A DNA stretch of 64,000 bases from Bacteroidota bacterium (GCA_023387985.1 JAEWHC010000008.1:310001-374000), one strand, 5' to 3'. Positions 37,944-47,875 are shown, numbered from the stretch's first letter. The notes: generated from the sequence alone by a model not told the origin. Numbers and translations are program-made.

Positions 37944-38732
37944 TTAATGGTATACCGTAAAATCATCGCCGTCAGCAAGAAAAGGGAATTTGCTTCTGGC
38001 GTTATCCAGTTGAGTCCTTTCGAGCGTAAGGGTGTGGACCATTTCCTCATTGACAAACTCGCAGAGAATCTCCCCCTGCATATCAACCACCATGCTGTTG
38101 CCGCTGTGGCTAATGCCGTTGCCGTCTTCCCCAATGCGGTTCACGCCAACAACATAACATTGATTTTCAATGGCCCTCGCCTGCAACAAGGTGCGCCAGG
38201 CATGGCTCCGGCGCTCCGGCCAGTTGGCCACATACAGCAGGATATCGTATTCAGGCCCGTTTTGTTTTTGCTGCTGCCTTGACCATACCGGGAAACGGAG
38301 GTCGTAACAAACCAGCAGCAGAATGCGAAAACCATTGATCCTGGCAACCAGGCGTCTTGCTCCCGGAGAATATTCGCGGTGCTCGCCGGCAAACGCAAAC
38401 AAATGACGCTTATCGTAGTACCCGTATTCGCCATTGGGCAACATCCAGATGAGCCGGTTATAATACACGCCTTCCTCTTCAACGGGAATGCTTCCGCAGA
38501 TAACCGCTTTTTTGGCATACGATTGTTCACGCATCCACGCAACTGTAGCACCATCCATTGTTTCAGCAAATTCATGAGGATTCATGGTGAAACCCGTATT
38601 GAACATTTCCGGAAGAATGATCCAGTGGGTGGCCGGCAATGCGGCAATTTTTTGAGCAAACATTTCCCGGTTGGCTTCGGCATTTTCCCAGTGCAAAGGC
38701 GTCTGCAGGAAACTCAGGGTGAGTAATGACAT
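37944..38732 (-). CDS. Carbon-nitrogen hydrolase, omega-amidase (YafV/Nit2-like)
   Basis: Predicted cytoplasmic amidase that hydrolyses alpha-keto acid amides such as 2-oxoglutaramate. Starting at the ATG 38732 gives 262 residues with the nitrilase triad visible: Glu42 (ILPEMFN), Lys108 (YYDKRH) and Cys142 (LLVCYDLRFPVW). The last of these is the CYDLRFP signature of the omega-amidase branch. The eight codons upstream of this ATG are less like the family. It lies 48 bases upstream of the SulP gene on the same strand. Confidence 0.87.
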   Translation of the reverse strand: MSLLTLSFLQTPLHWENAEANREMFAQKIAALPATHWIILPEMFNTGFTMNPHEFAETMDGATVAWMREQSYAKKAVICGSIPVEEEGVYYNRLIWMLPNGEYGYYDKRHLFAFAGEHREYSPGARRLVARINGFRILLLVCYDLRFPVWSRQQQKQNGPEYDILLYVANWPERRSHAWRTLLQARAIENQCYVVGVNRIGEDGNGISHSGNSMVVDMQGEILCEFVNEEMVHTLTLERTQLDNARSKFPFLADGDDFTVYH

Positions 38733-38897
38733 CTTACATATGTTGTAGAATGCCAAAATACGGAAATTATGAACAATCCGCCTGAACAGACCGGTAGGAA
38801 AGCATGGTGATTAAAGGCGAGCCCCACATTACGTCGTGAAAAAACTATAAGTCCATAATTTCGTGCACAGCATTTTTATATCTAAATTGTCCTGCAT

Positions 38898-40223
38898 ATG
38901 AAAAGATTTTCTATAGTTGCACTGCTTATTGTCTTGTTTGCAGGTTGCAGATCAGGCTCAGAAGAATACAAAGCTTTTTTTGCCGATCCCATCATGTTCA
39001 GTAAATCGGTATATCAACTCAATTCGGTGGTCATGGGCAATAATTTTTCTCCCATAGTGGCTTCCCGCAATTACGTTTACGCCAGCATTGCAGCTTACGA
39101 AGCCATGGTGGCCGGAAACCAGGATAACTACCATTCGCTTAGTGCGCAAATAAAGCACATGCCTGAAATGCCCCGGCCCAAAAACGGCGTCATCAATTAC
39201 GATCTTGCAGCTTTTCTTGCGCTAGTAAAGGTAGGCGAATCAGTTACTTTTCCTGAAGGAAGCCTGCAGGTTTACAAAGACAGTATCCTGGCGCTTGGCC
39301 GTAAAAAAGGCCTTCCTAAAAAAGTAGAGAACGCAAGTACGGAATTTGCGGATTCTATTGCTTCGGCGGTCATCGCCTGGGCAAAAGGAGACAGTTATGC
39401 CACCACAAGAGGCGCTCCAAAATATACAGTGATTGACACACCGGGAAGATGGATACCCACGCCGCCCATGTATGCGGACGCCATTGAACCGCACTGGACG
39501 AAAATCCGGCCTTTGGTTATGGACAGCTCTTCTATGTTCACTCCGCCGCCACCTATACCATTTAACATGACCGACCGCAACAGCGAATATTATAAACAGG
39601 TGATGGAAGTAAAAAATGCCCGTGAAAACCTGACCAAAGAACAGGAGCACATGGCGGTGTTCTGGGATGACAATCCCCTCAAATTGAATGTCAGCGGACA
39701 CGTAATGTTCAGTACAAAAAAGTTTTCTCCCCCGGGACACTGGATGAATATTGTAGGTATTGCCGCTCAAAAAGCCAACTTCAATCTGGCGCGTACCATT
39801 GAAGCTTATACGGCCACCTCAATCGCTTTCTACGATGCTTTTATTCAATGCTGGGATGAGAAATTCCGCAGCAACATGGTACGTCCCGAAACGGTGATCA
39901 ATAAATATATTGACCCCGACTGGATGCCGCTGCTGCAAACCCCGCCGTTTCCGGAATATACCTGTGGCCACAGCACCTGTTCTGCTGCCGCAGCCGAAGT
40001 GCTTACGGATATTTTCGGCGATAATTTTGCTTACACCGATACCTCAGAACTGGAATTCGGCATCCCGAGCCGGAGCTTCACGTCCTTCCGCCATGCTTCA
40101 GATGAAAACAACTGGGCACGCTTTTACGGGGGCATTCATTTTCATCCGAGTTGTGTGGTAAGTACAGCATTTGGTACCAAAGTAGGCCAATTGGTGGTAG
40201 AACGCCTGAACTTCCGGAAATAG
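38898..40223 (+). CDS. Vanadium-haloperoxidase-like PAP2 lipoprotein
   Basis: A 441-residue exported protein with a lipobox (VLFAGC, Cys17). The C-terminal third carries the acid phosphatase/vanadium haloperoxidase site: basic residues in DEKFRSNMVRPE near 330, the TCGHSTCSAAAAEVL block near 355, and RFYGGIHFHPS near 412 with the catalytic His. Members of this family either dephosphorylate substrates or, with vanadate, oxidise halides; sequence cannot decide. SxGHST-type chemistry outside the cytoplasm is expected. It is a stand-alone gene. Confidence 0.82.
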   Translation: MKRFSIVALLIVLFAGCRSGSEEYKAFFADPIMFSKSVYQLNSVVMGNNFSPIVASRNYVYASIAAYEAMVAGNQDNYHSLSAQIKHMPEMPRPKNGVINYDLAAFLALVKVGESVTFPEGSLQVYKDSILALGRKKGLPKKVENASTEFADSIASAVIAWAKGDSYATTRGAPKYTVIDTPGRWIPTPPMYADAIEPHWTKIRPLVMDSSSMFTPPPPIPFNMTDRNSEYYKQVMEVKNARENLTKEQEHMAVFWDDNPLKLNVSGHVMFSTKKFSPPGHWMNIVGIAAQKANFNLARTIEAYTATSIAFYDAFIQCWDEKFRSNMVRPETVINKYIDPDWMPLLQTPPFPEYTCGHSTCSAAAAEVLTDIFGDNFAYTDTSELEFGIPSRSFTSFRHASDENNWARFYGGIHFHPSCVVSTAFGTKVGQLVVERLNFRK

Positions 40224-40364
40224 AAATCACGGCTCAATTTCCTGCTCCACGCAGCCGGAATCCCAGGCGGGCGCAAACCTTGCTTTTCGCCTCGGCGCAT
40301 TAAAGAAATAACAACTATAACATTAGTTATCTTGTGATGCGGCAAACCCTCAAAGCTTCATTCT

Positions 40365-40411
40365 CCCGCGAAGACGCGGGAAACACCGGTTTGGTTTTCG
40401 CCTACGGCGAA
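40365..40411. terminator. Two hairpins between convergent genes
   Basis: CCCGCG-AAGA-CGCGGG (40365-40380) and TTCGCC-TAC-GGCGAA (40397-40411). A sequence related to the second occurs at 40283-40300. There is no strong T-run on either strand, but the position between the converging haloperoxidase-like and acs genes fits a bidirectional end signal. Confidence 0.4.
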
Positions 40412-40444
40412 TCAAACGTACGTTCTCAGGAAAATTTCAACCCA

Positions 40445-42397
40445 TCAAACCCGGTTCGTTACAATATCCTCCACTACGGAAGGATCGAGTAGCGTGGAGG
40501 TATCGCCGATATTTTCAATATCATTCTCTGCCACCTTGCGCAAGATCCTGCGCATGATCTTTCCGCTTCGGGTTTTCGGCAGGTTTTTGACAAACTGGAT
40601 CTTGTCCGGCTTCGCGATTGGACCGATCACACGGCTCACGGTCTGCAGAATATCCTGCCGGGTAAGGTCCTCATCGTTGGAATGAAAATGCGCCGGGTCA
40701 TAGATCACATAAGCATAAATACCCTGCCCTTTTATATCGTGCTGGTATCCAACCACGGCGCTTTCCATTACCCCTGCGTGCATGTTGATGGCATTCTCCA
40801 CTTCTGCTGTTCCTAACCTGTGCCCGCTAACATTCAATACATCGTCCACTCTTCCGGTAATGCGGTAGCCGTTTTCATCGCGCAGCGCGCCGTCTCCGGA
40901 AAAATAATAATTGGGGAAAGCGGTGAAATAGGTCAGTCTGAAACGCTCGTGGTCGCCCCAGGTGGTGCGTAGCATGCCGGGCCAGGGAAATTTGATGCAA
41001 AGGTTTCCTTTGGCTTCCGTCCCGGTAAGCTCATGGCCTTCATCATCCAGTAAGGCGGGCTGAACACCTGGCAGCGGCACGGTGGCGTATGTAGGTACCG
41101 ACGGGGTCACGCCCGCTATTGTACTAATGAGAATGCCTCCGGTTTCCGTCTGCCACCAGGTATCCACAATGGGGCAGCGCTTTTTGCCGATATGCTCATA
41201 ATACCACTCCCAGGCTTCACGGTTGATGGGTTCACCTACACTGCCCAGTACTTTAAGTGTGGAGAGATCTTTGCCCTCAAGCGGTTCAAGGCCGCGGGCC
41301 ATCAGGCTGCGCAGGGCGGTAGGCGCGGTATACAGCACATTGACTTTATGCCTGTCCACAATATCCCAAAATCGCCCGGCATCCGGCCAGGTGGGAATGC
41401 CTTCAAACATTACAGAAGTGGCACCGGCTGCAAGTGGTCCGTAAACTATGTAACTATGTCCGGTAACCCAGCCGATATCCGCGGTGCAAAAATGAATGTC
41501 GCCAGGTTTGTACTGAAATACATTTACAAAACTGTACGCATTGTGGATCAGGTAACCCGCACAGGTATGCACAACCCCTTTTGGCTTGCCCGTACTTCCC
41601 GAAGTGTATAAAATGAATAATGGATCTTCGGCATCCATCGCTTCGGCCGGTACATGAAATTGATCAGCCCCCTCCGCTTCCAGTTGATTTTCGGCATGGT
41701 CCATTTCATCTTCCCACCAAAGGTCCCGGCCTTTCAACATAGAAACCGGTGTGCGGGTGCGTGTGAACACAAACACTTTTTTCACCTGTCTTGCCCCAAT
41801 CAATGCATCATCCACAATAGATTTTAATGGGATTACTTTATCGCCGCGGTAAGCGCCATCGCAGGTAATGACGTATTCAATATTCGCATCCCAAAGTCGG
41901 TCGGCGATGCTTGTGGCGCTGAAGCCGCCAAAAACCACCGAATGGATGGCGCCAATGCGTGCACAACCCAGGATGGCATAAACCAGTTCCGGCACCATAC
42001 CCATGTAAATGCAAACACGATCGCCTTTTTTCACCCCATTGTTTTTGAGCATGCGGGCTACCTGGCAAACCCTTTTGTGCAGGCGGCGGTAGGTTACAAT
42101 CCTTACGCGGTCCTCAGGATCATTGGGCTCCCAGATAATCGCCGGCTTTTCGGCCATTGTTTCGAGATGGCGATCGATACAGTTCTCCGTTACGTTCATT
42201 TTTCCCCCTAAAAACCACTTGATATGCGGTTCGATAAAGTTCCAGTCAAGCGTCTTGGTCCAGGGTTTTTGCCATTGAAAATGAGAAGCGATCTCTGCCC
42301 AGAATCCTTCGGGATCTGCCACACTTTTTTCATAGGCTTTATTGTACTCTTCCTCGGTTGAAATTTGATAGGGATACGACATAGAATTAATATTCAT
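40445..42397 (-). CDS. acs: Acetyl-CoA synthetase
   Basis: Activates acetate to acetyl-CoA through an acetyl-adenylate. The 650 residues match Acs throughout: GDRVCIYMGMVPELVYA, the AMP-binding loop YTSGSTGKPKG near 270, DTWWQTETGG near 420, DVLNVSGHRLGTAEVE, and the regulatory lysine motif PKTRSGKIMRR near 615, which is acetylated in homologues. Start at ATG 42397 or at Met6 (42382). Divergent from the MFS transporter, which could import organic acids for it. Confidence 0.95.
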   Translation of the reverse strand: MNINSMSYPYQISTEEEYNKAYEKSVADPEGFWAEIASHFQWQKPWTKTLDWNFIEPHIKWFLGGKMNVTENCIDRHLETMAEKPAIIWEPNDPEDRVRIVTYRRLHKRVCQVARMLKNNGVKKGDRVCIYMGMVPELVYAILGCARIGAIHSVVFGGFSATSIADRLWDANIEYVITCDGAYRGDKVIPLKSIVDDALIGARQVKKVFVFTRTRTPVSMLKGRDLWWEDEMDHAENQLEAEGADQFHVPAEAMDAEDPLFILYTSGSTGKPKGVVHTCAGYLIHNAYSFVNVFQYKPGDIHFCTADIGWVTGHSYIVYGPLAAGATSVMFEGIPTWPDAGRFWDIVDRHKVNVLYTAPTALRSLMARGLEPLEGKDLSTLKVLGSVGEPINREAWEWYYEHIGKKRCPIVDTWWQTETGGILISTIAGVTPSVPTYATVPLPGVQPALLDDEGHELTGTEAKGNLCIKFPWPGMLRTTWGDHERFRLTYFTAFPNYYFSGDGALRDENGYRITGRVDDVLNVSGHRLGTAEVENAINMHAGVMESAVVGYQHDIKGQGIYAYVIYDPAHFHSNDEDLTRQDILQTVSRVIGPIAKPDKIQFVKNLPKTRSGKIMRRILRKVAENDIENIGDTSTLLDPSVVEDIVTNRV

Positions 42398-42711
42398 TCA
42401 AAAAAGATGGGTTTAAAGTTAAGGATGTATTTGGAATTGAACCTTCATAGAATGCTGCGGACTTTTTTGAAATTGCCGGCATCGAAACAAGTATGCATCA
42501 CCGGCACCACGTTATACCGCATTTTGTTTTATTCATATTTATCCGACAAGGCCTCAGCAGGTACCACGTTATCGCTTACAACTCCCGGGCCTCAGCCGAA
42601 GAATGGCTGCTGCGGAGCGGGGCGTTACCCTCAAAAAAATCATGGCGCATTTTCAGGAAAGATTTAATTTGGCGTCTTCTCATTTCATCTGCCGAACGAC
42701 TACCCTGCCTT
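42398..42711. other. Divergent intergenic region between acs and the MFS gene
   Basis: About 310 bases that should hold both promoters. The nearest -7 words are one mismatch off consensus (TAACTTTA on the minus strand at 42421-42414). The open frame running through it into the MFS gene has no membrane or family features. Confidence 0.4.
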
Positions 42712-44247
42712 ATGAGCACTCCCAAAAAATCATCTCTTTTCTCTGTGATCACCGCCTCCTCTGTAGGAACGATGATCGAATGGTATGATTTCTATATTTT
42801 CGGAAGCCTTGCCACGGTAATATCAACAAAATTTTTTCCCGCCGAAAATCCCACCGCGGCGTTCCTGTCCACACTGGCCACGTTTGCCGCAGGCTTCGTG
42901 GTACGGCCTTTCGGGGCATTGTTTTTTGGCCGCTTAGGCGATATCATCGGAAGGAAATATACATTCATGATCACGCTCCTGCTCATGGGCGGAGCTACAT
43001 TTTTGATTGGCTGCGTTCCCGGCTACGAAACAATCGGTTTCATGGCGCCCTTGCTGGTGCTGATCCTGCGCTTGCTGCAGGGCCTCGCCCTTGGGGGAGA
43101 ATACGGTGGCGCAGCAACTTATGTTGCCGAACATTCGCCAGCTCACCGCCGTGGATTTATGACGTCCTGGATACAGACCACAGCCACGGTAGGCCTCTTC
43201 GTTTCGCTATTGGTCATCATGGGCACCCGGGCTTCCCTTAGCCCTGAAGCTTTCGATGACTGGGGCTGGCGCATTCCGTTCTGGGTGAGCATCCTGATGG
43301 TGGGCGTTTCCTACATCATCCGCCGCAATATGTCTGAATCACCGGTGTTTGCAAAAGCCAAGAACGAAGGCAAAACTTCATTAAATCCCATCCGCGAAAG
43401 TTTTGGCAGGAAATACAATTTCAAGTTTGTGCTGCTCGCCTTGTTCGGAGCGGTAATGGGGCAGGGCGTGGTTTGGTATACGGGGCAATTTTATGCGATG
43501 AGCTTCATGGAAAAGACCATGAATATAAGCAAAGTACAGGTAGATGGCCTTTTGTTTATCGCGCTGGTAATGGGGACACCTTTCTTCCTCTTTTTCGGTT
43601 GGCTCAGCGATTATGCCGGACGCAAATGGATCATGATGGCGGGTATGCTTATCGCGGTTTTGTCTTACCGTTCCATCTATGAAAAAATGTACCAGACCAC
43701 CAATGTTCAAAACAAGCAGGAAATAACGGACAGCAGATTGCTGCAATCGGCTGTTTTGCCCAACGCGCATGAAGGAATGGATTCGGTTTATACGCTTACC
43801 AAAACCTTCACCGATGGTACGGTATGGAAAGAGGTACAACGAACCACGCTGGAAAACGGCAAGCCCCGCCTGATCAGCGGTCAGCCGCAAACGCTAAGCA
43901 GTATAGTCATCCAGATTAATGACAACGATAAGTGGACGCTCATCTGGCTGGTGTTTTTACAGGTATTGTTTGTGACCATGGTTTACGGGCCTATTGCCGC
44001 GTTCCTGGTAGAATTGTTCCCGCTCAAGATTCGTTACACAAGCATGTCACTGCCTTACCATGTGGGCAATGGCATTTTTGGGGGGCTTCTTCCGGCAGTG
44101 GCTACTTACCTGGCCACCAACGCCCGGGAAAGCGGTAACCCCCAATGGTACCTGGAAGGCCTGTGGTATCCTATCGGCGTGGCATTTATCTGTTTTGTAA
44201 TTGGTACCTTGTACCTGAATGCTAAAAACCGCAGGATAAGTGACTGA
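42712..44247 (+). CDS. MFS transporter, metabolite:H+ symporter (MHS) type
   Basis: Predicted inner-membrane symporter for a small organic acid or betaine-like solute. Started at ATG 42712, it has 511 residues with the MHS opening SSVGTMIEWYDFYIFGSLA, the loop 2-3 motif GRLGDIIGRKYTF and GLALGGEYGGAATYVAEH. Between the GRKWIMMAGMLIAVLSYR helix and the next helix there is a hydrophilic segment of about 85 residues (43670-43935), seen in one MHS branch and absent from ProP/KgtP. YGPIAAFLVELFPLKIRYTS then follows. The earlier start at 42493 adds 73 residues without family features. Confidence 0.88.
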   Translation: MSTPKKSSLFSVITASSVGTMIEWYDFYIFGSLATVISTKFFPAENPTAAFLSTLATFAAGFVVRPFGALFFGRLGDIIGRKYTFMITLLLMGGATFLIGCVPGYETIGFMAPLLVLILRLLQGLALGGEYGGAATYVAEHSPAHRRGFMTSWIQTTATVGLFVSLLVIMGTRASLSPEAFDDWGWRIPFWVSILMVGVSYIIRRNMSESPVFAKAKNEGKTSLNPIRESFGRKYNFKFVLLALFGAVMGQGVVWYTGQFYAMSFMEKTMNISKVQVDGLLFIALVMGTPFFLFFGWLSDYAGRKWIMMAGMLIAVLSYRSIYEKMYQTTNVQNKQEITDSRLLQSAVLPNAHEGMDSVYTLTKTFTDGTVWKEVQRTTLENGKPRLISGQPQTLSSIVIQINDNDKWTLIWLVFLQVLFVTMVYGPIAAFLVELFPLKIRYTSMSLPYHVGNGIFGGLLPAVATYLATNARESGNPQWYLEGLWYPIGVAFICFVIGTLYLNAKNRRISD

Positions 44248-44268
44248 TCATTCTTTTAAATACAAGCT

Positions 44269-44526
44269 ATGAATTTCACACGTAAAATATTGGGGCCCGT
44301 CTGGATCGCACTGGCATTGGTTATGCTGTTTTATGGCATCCGGGATTTTGGATACCCCAAACTGGTATCCGGACAACAGGATGACCTGGTTTTCGGCATC
44401 ATTATCATTTTCATTTTGCTGCCCATTGTGGTCGGGGGTCTGCTGATCTTTGGCTGGTATTCGCTGAAAAACGAATACGACAATGTGGTGGATGAGCACG
44501 GCCGTACGCAATACCAGAAAGAATAG
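44269..44526 (+). CDS. Small two-helix membrane protein following the MFS gene
   Basis: An 85-residue protein with two membrane helices (VWIALALVMLFYGI and FGIIIIFILLPIVVGGLLIFGWYSL) separated by a DFGYPKLVSGQQDD loop and a charged C-terminus. It begins 22 bases after the transporter stop, so it is almost certainly in the same operon and may be an accessory subunit. No characterised family is known to me. Confidence 0.75.
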   Translation: MNFTRKILGPVWIALALVMLFYGIRDFGYPKLVSGQQDDLVFGIIIIFILLPIVVGGLLIFGWYSLKNEYDNVVDEHGRTQYQKE

Positions 44527-44539
44527 CCATTCGGATTGT

Positions 44540-45721
44540 TCAACGTAAATAACCCCGCAGCCAGCTCAGTACATTTGAATACATTTTTTGCAGCAACCGC
44601 TCTTCCGCCTGGTTGTTTCCTGCGCCAAAACCATAGTTGCCGGGGGAGTTGTAATTGTTGTGCTGCGCCCGGCTTGCATTGATCAGCTGCCAGGCATAAT
44701 TATCGAGCGCCGCAGCATCTCCGCTGTAGGTTGCATATTGAAACCGGTACTGTTCGGATTCATGCCAGCTGTTGCCGGCAATTTCCCTGCGGTTGTAATA
44801 ATCTTTAATCCGCACTTCAAGTCTTCCCCGGATATCGTAAGATTCTTCCACCACGTGAAGTGTGGCATTGGCAGTGCGGTATACCGGGCGGTTTGCCGTG
44901 TCGCGTCCGATTTCGATCTGCCTGCTGAGCCGGCGGTCATAGCGGTTAATGCGCGGTTGACCCATATCCAGTTGTGTCCATACGGGTTCAACGGTCCAGT
45001 CGGGATTCACCTGGCTGTAATTTGCTTCCCAGGTATTGTAGACCCTTACCAATGAGCTGCCCTGGTATCTTCCACCGAGGTCACGCACCAATGCATCACT
45101 GAAATTGTTGTAATTGCGCTGGTAATGCGGATACATGTTACCGCTGCCATAAGCAAAGCTTTCGTAGGCGGGTTGCAGGATGACCACATCCACTACCGCA
45201 GCTTCCCGTGCCCTGGCCATCAGTTGCCGCGTATCTTTATAACCGGGCTGATATTTTTCCACCCTTTCAAAATCCTCGTAGGCCTTCCGGGCATCGGCCC
45301 AGTTTTCACTGCCCATAAGCCTCAATCCTTCTTCATAGGATGAATTGACAAGATCCAGCCGGGCACGGTCAATTTCGGCACCAACACTGGTATAACGCAA
45401 CATGGATTGAAGACGCCGGTCAGCACTTACCTTATCATAAAGGTTTTGCAACGCGGTATAACTCAGTAGCAATTTTTCCTTTTCCTCCGGACTTGAAGCA
45501 TATCGCCACCTTTCCACTTCTGCATTCAATTCGGCGACTCTCAGATCATAAGCCTGCTGCAATTTGCGGACAATGCCGGAATCTCCGGGCTTGCGGTTAA
45601 AGTCCTGGATAAGGTTATCGAAGTTGCGGGCACTTGTGCTCCGGCTGTCGTAAACCGCACGGTTGCTGCGGCATGCAGCGAAAAGGGAAAAAGCGAAAAG
45701 GATGTATAAAAAAATTTTCAT
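44540..45721 (-). CDS. Predicted lipoprotein with helical repeats, function unknown
   Basis: Started at ATG 45721, the 393-residue product has a lipobox (LFAAC, Cys17). Residues 25-170 are helical and charged, with a TPR-like pair around NWADARKAYEDFERVEKYQPGYKDTRQLM. The C-terminal half is beta-rich and Tyr/Asn/Arg-rich (VNPDWTVEPVWTQLDMG, RGRLEVRIKDYYNRREIAGNSW). I do not recognise the family. It converges on the MFS operon with a 13-base gap. Confidence 0.7.
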   Translation of the reverse strand: MKIFLYILFAFSLFAACRSNRAVYDSRSTSARNFDNLIQDFNRKPGDSGIVRKLQQAYDLRVAELNAEVERWRYASSPEEKEKLLLSYTALQNLYDKVSADRRLQSMLRYTSVGAEIDRARLDLVNSSYEEGLRLMGSENWADARKAYEDFERVEKYQPGYKDTRQLMARAREAAVVDVVILQPAYESFAYGSGNMYPHYQRNYNNFSDALVRDLGGRYQGSSLVRVYNTWEANYSQVNPDWTVEPVWTQLDMGQPRINRYDRRLSRQIEIGRDTANRPVYRTANATLHVVEESYDIRGRLEVRIKDYYNRREIAGNSWHESEQYRFQYATYSGDAAALDNYAWQLINASRAQHNNYNSPGNYGFGAGNNQAEERLLQKMYSNVLSWLRGYLR

Positions 45722-45891
45722 ATTACTGAATTTTAAGCAATACGTGTGGAGGCAGGAAAAATCCACGGACAATAATCATTTAGCTTCAAATTATATACCA
45801 TAGCAGACCTGGGGAGGCAAAAATCAGGCGATTCAACCCTTACAGGAAAGTGTTTTTAACTTTACTCCGGAAAAACTATGCTCAAAGACCA

Positions 45892-47616
45892 TCAGAATTT
45901 CCTGGCCAGGGACACGGTATTTTTAAATGCCTGCTTTTTACCGGAAAGATTGAAAACCTCGGTATGAACGATATAGATGCCAATCGGCAGTTTTTGTTGT
46001 TTATCATCCAGTCCGTCCCATCGAAATGTTGAAGTGGAACCCAGGCTGGCATTCCGCCTCAATACCCTTACCGGGCGTCCTGCGGCGTCGAATATGGTGA
46101 TGTTGGCCACATAGCCCGGTTCATTCATTTTAAGGCTTACCAGGGCAAAATCATCAAAGCCATCATTGTCCGGGCTGAAAATTTGCGGCGCGATGCTTAC
46201 CCCGGCTACTGCAGGCGCTGTAAGCCGTTGCTGACTGTTTGGTGCTCCGGGTGTTCCGAAATTTACGGTGGAGGCAGCGCTTGTCCAGTTCTGCGGATCG
46301 CCGGTTTCACCCGCGGGATTTATACGCTCAAGCGCCACGCCATCGGGATTACGCAACAGGGAAAAATGCCATTTATCTTCATAGGGCAATTCATCAACAA
46401 TTTCTCCCTGCCCATTAAACAAGATAACCCAGCCTCTCGCATTGGGATATGTCGGAAAATTGGTCATCTGCAAAAAACGGTTGCGGTCCGAAGCCGGCCA
46501 TCGCCGCATCACCCACGCCGTATCCGGGCTTAGTAAGAGGTATTCACCCGGAAAAAAGGGGCGGTCTTCCGCACTCAGCGCATTTGCGGTTCCGGGGTTT
46601 GCTGTGGATGAGCTGCGGTTAGAAATCAGCAACTGCCGCAAATTGAAAATGCGGTTGCTCCGGTTGTAGAGTTCAACATAATCAGCACCTTCAGCCGGCG
46701 GATCAAAAAGCACTTCATTGATGACCACATCTCCCGGATTGGCTTCAGTCATCATGCCGCTGCGCAAGTTGGTTCCGGCAGCGATCTCATTGCCGGCACA
46801 ATCAGCCAAGCCGGAAATTGAAATGGTGTACACGGTGTTTGCCTGGATACCGGTTACACTCAGCACCACCTGGTCGCGGAAAGGCTGCATAACGGTTACT
46901 GCATTTATGGTAATTGCCGGAGTGGCCTGGTAGTTTGATAGGTTGCCTGCGCCAGCAAGCTGCAGGGGTTCATTGAACCGGATGCGGATCTCCTGGTCAA
47001 GCATTGCGGCCGAAAGGGCGACCGGTGGAATCCTGTCCGGGTTGGGGGCCAAAACGGAATTCGTCCTGCCTGGTGTTCCTCCGGAGGCATCTATGCTTGC
47101 TGTCCAGTTGGAAGCGCCGCTACAGGGATTTGCAGGGTCAATCATTTCCAGTGTCCATCCACCCTGAGCTTTTACGGTATTGCCGTACCAGTCCGGCAAA
47201 TAATTAACGGAGTGTACCGTTTCCCCGGTTGGGTTCAGCAAGAGAATATGGTCGCCGCCATTTACAAGCGATGGAAAACTGGTAACCCGGAGGGACGGCC
47301 CGAAAGCTGATAGTTCATCAAACGCGGCAGCAGAACAAATGACTACCGATTTTCCGGCTTCCAGGTCGTATGCCGGAAAAGCGCCGCCGGCGTTAGCGCC
47401 CCATTTCTGCAGCCGCCACCCCTGGAGCTGAATGGTGGAGTTGGTGGTATTGGTGAGTTCCACCCATTCTGCATTGGGAAGCCCGACTACAGGCGTGGGG
47501 TCGGCCATGATTTCGCTGATGACGACGCTGTAGGGTGTTTGTGCATGCAAATTTTCTTTGCTGAAGAAAGCTGAAAAAAGCATGGCAGCAATGGCAATTG
47601 CCGGAATGTTTTTCAT
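45892..47616 (-). CDS. Secreted lamin-tail domain protein with gliding/type IX-like C-terminus
   Basis: Started at ATG 47616, the 574-residue protein has a signal peptide (NIPAIAIAAMLFSAFFSKENLHAQ). A lamin-tail domain follows (YSVVISEIMADP...EWVELTNTTN, about 28-140). Next come an Ig-like segment with IRFNEPLQLAGAGNLSNYQ, a second lamin-tail domain (VVINEVLFDPPAEGADYVELYN, about 300-460), and a C-terminal FlgD-like domain (FSPDNDGFDDFALVSL to TFRWDGLDDKQQKLPIGIYIV). The end resembles type B CTDs of the type IX secretion system, so it is probably displayed on the cell surface or released. Function unknown. Confidence 0.8.
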   Translation of the reverse strand: MKNIPAIAIAAMLFSAFFSKENLHAQTPYSVVISEIMADPTPVVGLPNAEWVELTNTTNSTIQLQGWRLQKWGANAGGAFPAYDLEAGKSVVICSAAAFDELSAFGPSLRVTSFPSLVNGGDHILLLNPTGETVHSVNYLPDWYGNTVKAQGGWTLEMIDPANPCSGASNWTASIDASGGTPGRTNSVLAPNPDRIPPVALSAAMLDQEIRIRFNEPLQLAGAGNLSNYQATPAITINAVTVMQPFRDQVVLSVTGIQANTVYTISISGLADCAGNEIAAGTNLRSGMMTEANPGDVVINEVLFDPPAEGADYVELYNRSNRIFNLRQLLISNRSSSTANPGTANALSAEDRPFFPGEYLLLSPDTAWVMRRWPASDRNRFLQMTNFPTYPNARGWVILFNGQGEIVDELPYEDKWHFSLLRNPDGVALERINPAGETGDPQNWTSAASTVNFGTPGAPNSQQRLTAPAVAGVSIAPQIFSPDNDGFDDFALVSLKMNEPGYVANITIFDAAGRPVRVLRRNASLGSTSTFRWDGLDDKQQKLPIGIYIVHTEVFNLSGKKQAFKNTVSLARKF

Positions 47617-47663
47617 GTATCTAAAATAAGGGATTTGGAGTACATTGAGTCTAAATATCCGGG

Positions 47664-47705
47664 TGGGTCTCATTTGCTCCATATGAGGGGTTCCCATGGG
47701 ACCCA
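47664..47705. repeat. Interrupted inverted repeat between the lamin-tail gene and the fructokinase
   Basis: Outer arms TGGGTC/GACCCA (47664-47669, 47700-47705) with a nested CTCAT/ATGAG pair and the palindrome CCCATGGG at 47693-47700. It lies in a 259-base divergent gap; role unknown. Confidence 0.4.
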
Positions 47706-47830
47706 ATAGACGTCATTCAGAGAAGCCCGGTGAGTTCCTCAATGCAGCACAAGAGCCATTGAAACCCTGTTAATCCCTCCGGCCCGCGCAGAGCCGTTAC
47801 GGAAGACTCAACGGGGAAATTGAGTTTCCG

Positions 47831-47838
47831 TAAATTTG
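47831..47838 (+). promoter_or_regulatory. -7 element of the fructokinase-GH13 operon
   Basis: TAAATTTG, exact consensus, 37 bases before the fructokinase ATG at 47876. Confidence 0.45.
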
Positions 47839-47875
47839 TGAAGAACCTGTTTTTCAGCCATCAACAAAGTCATCA

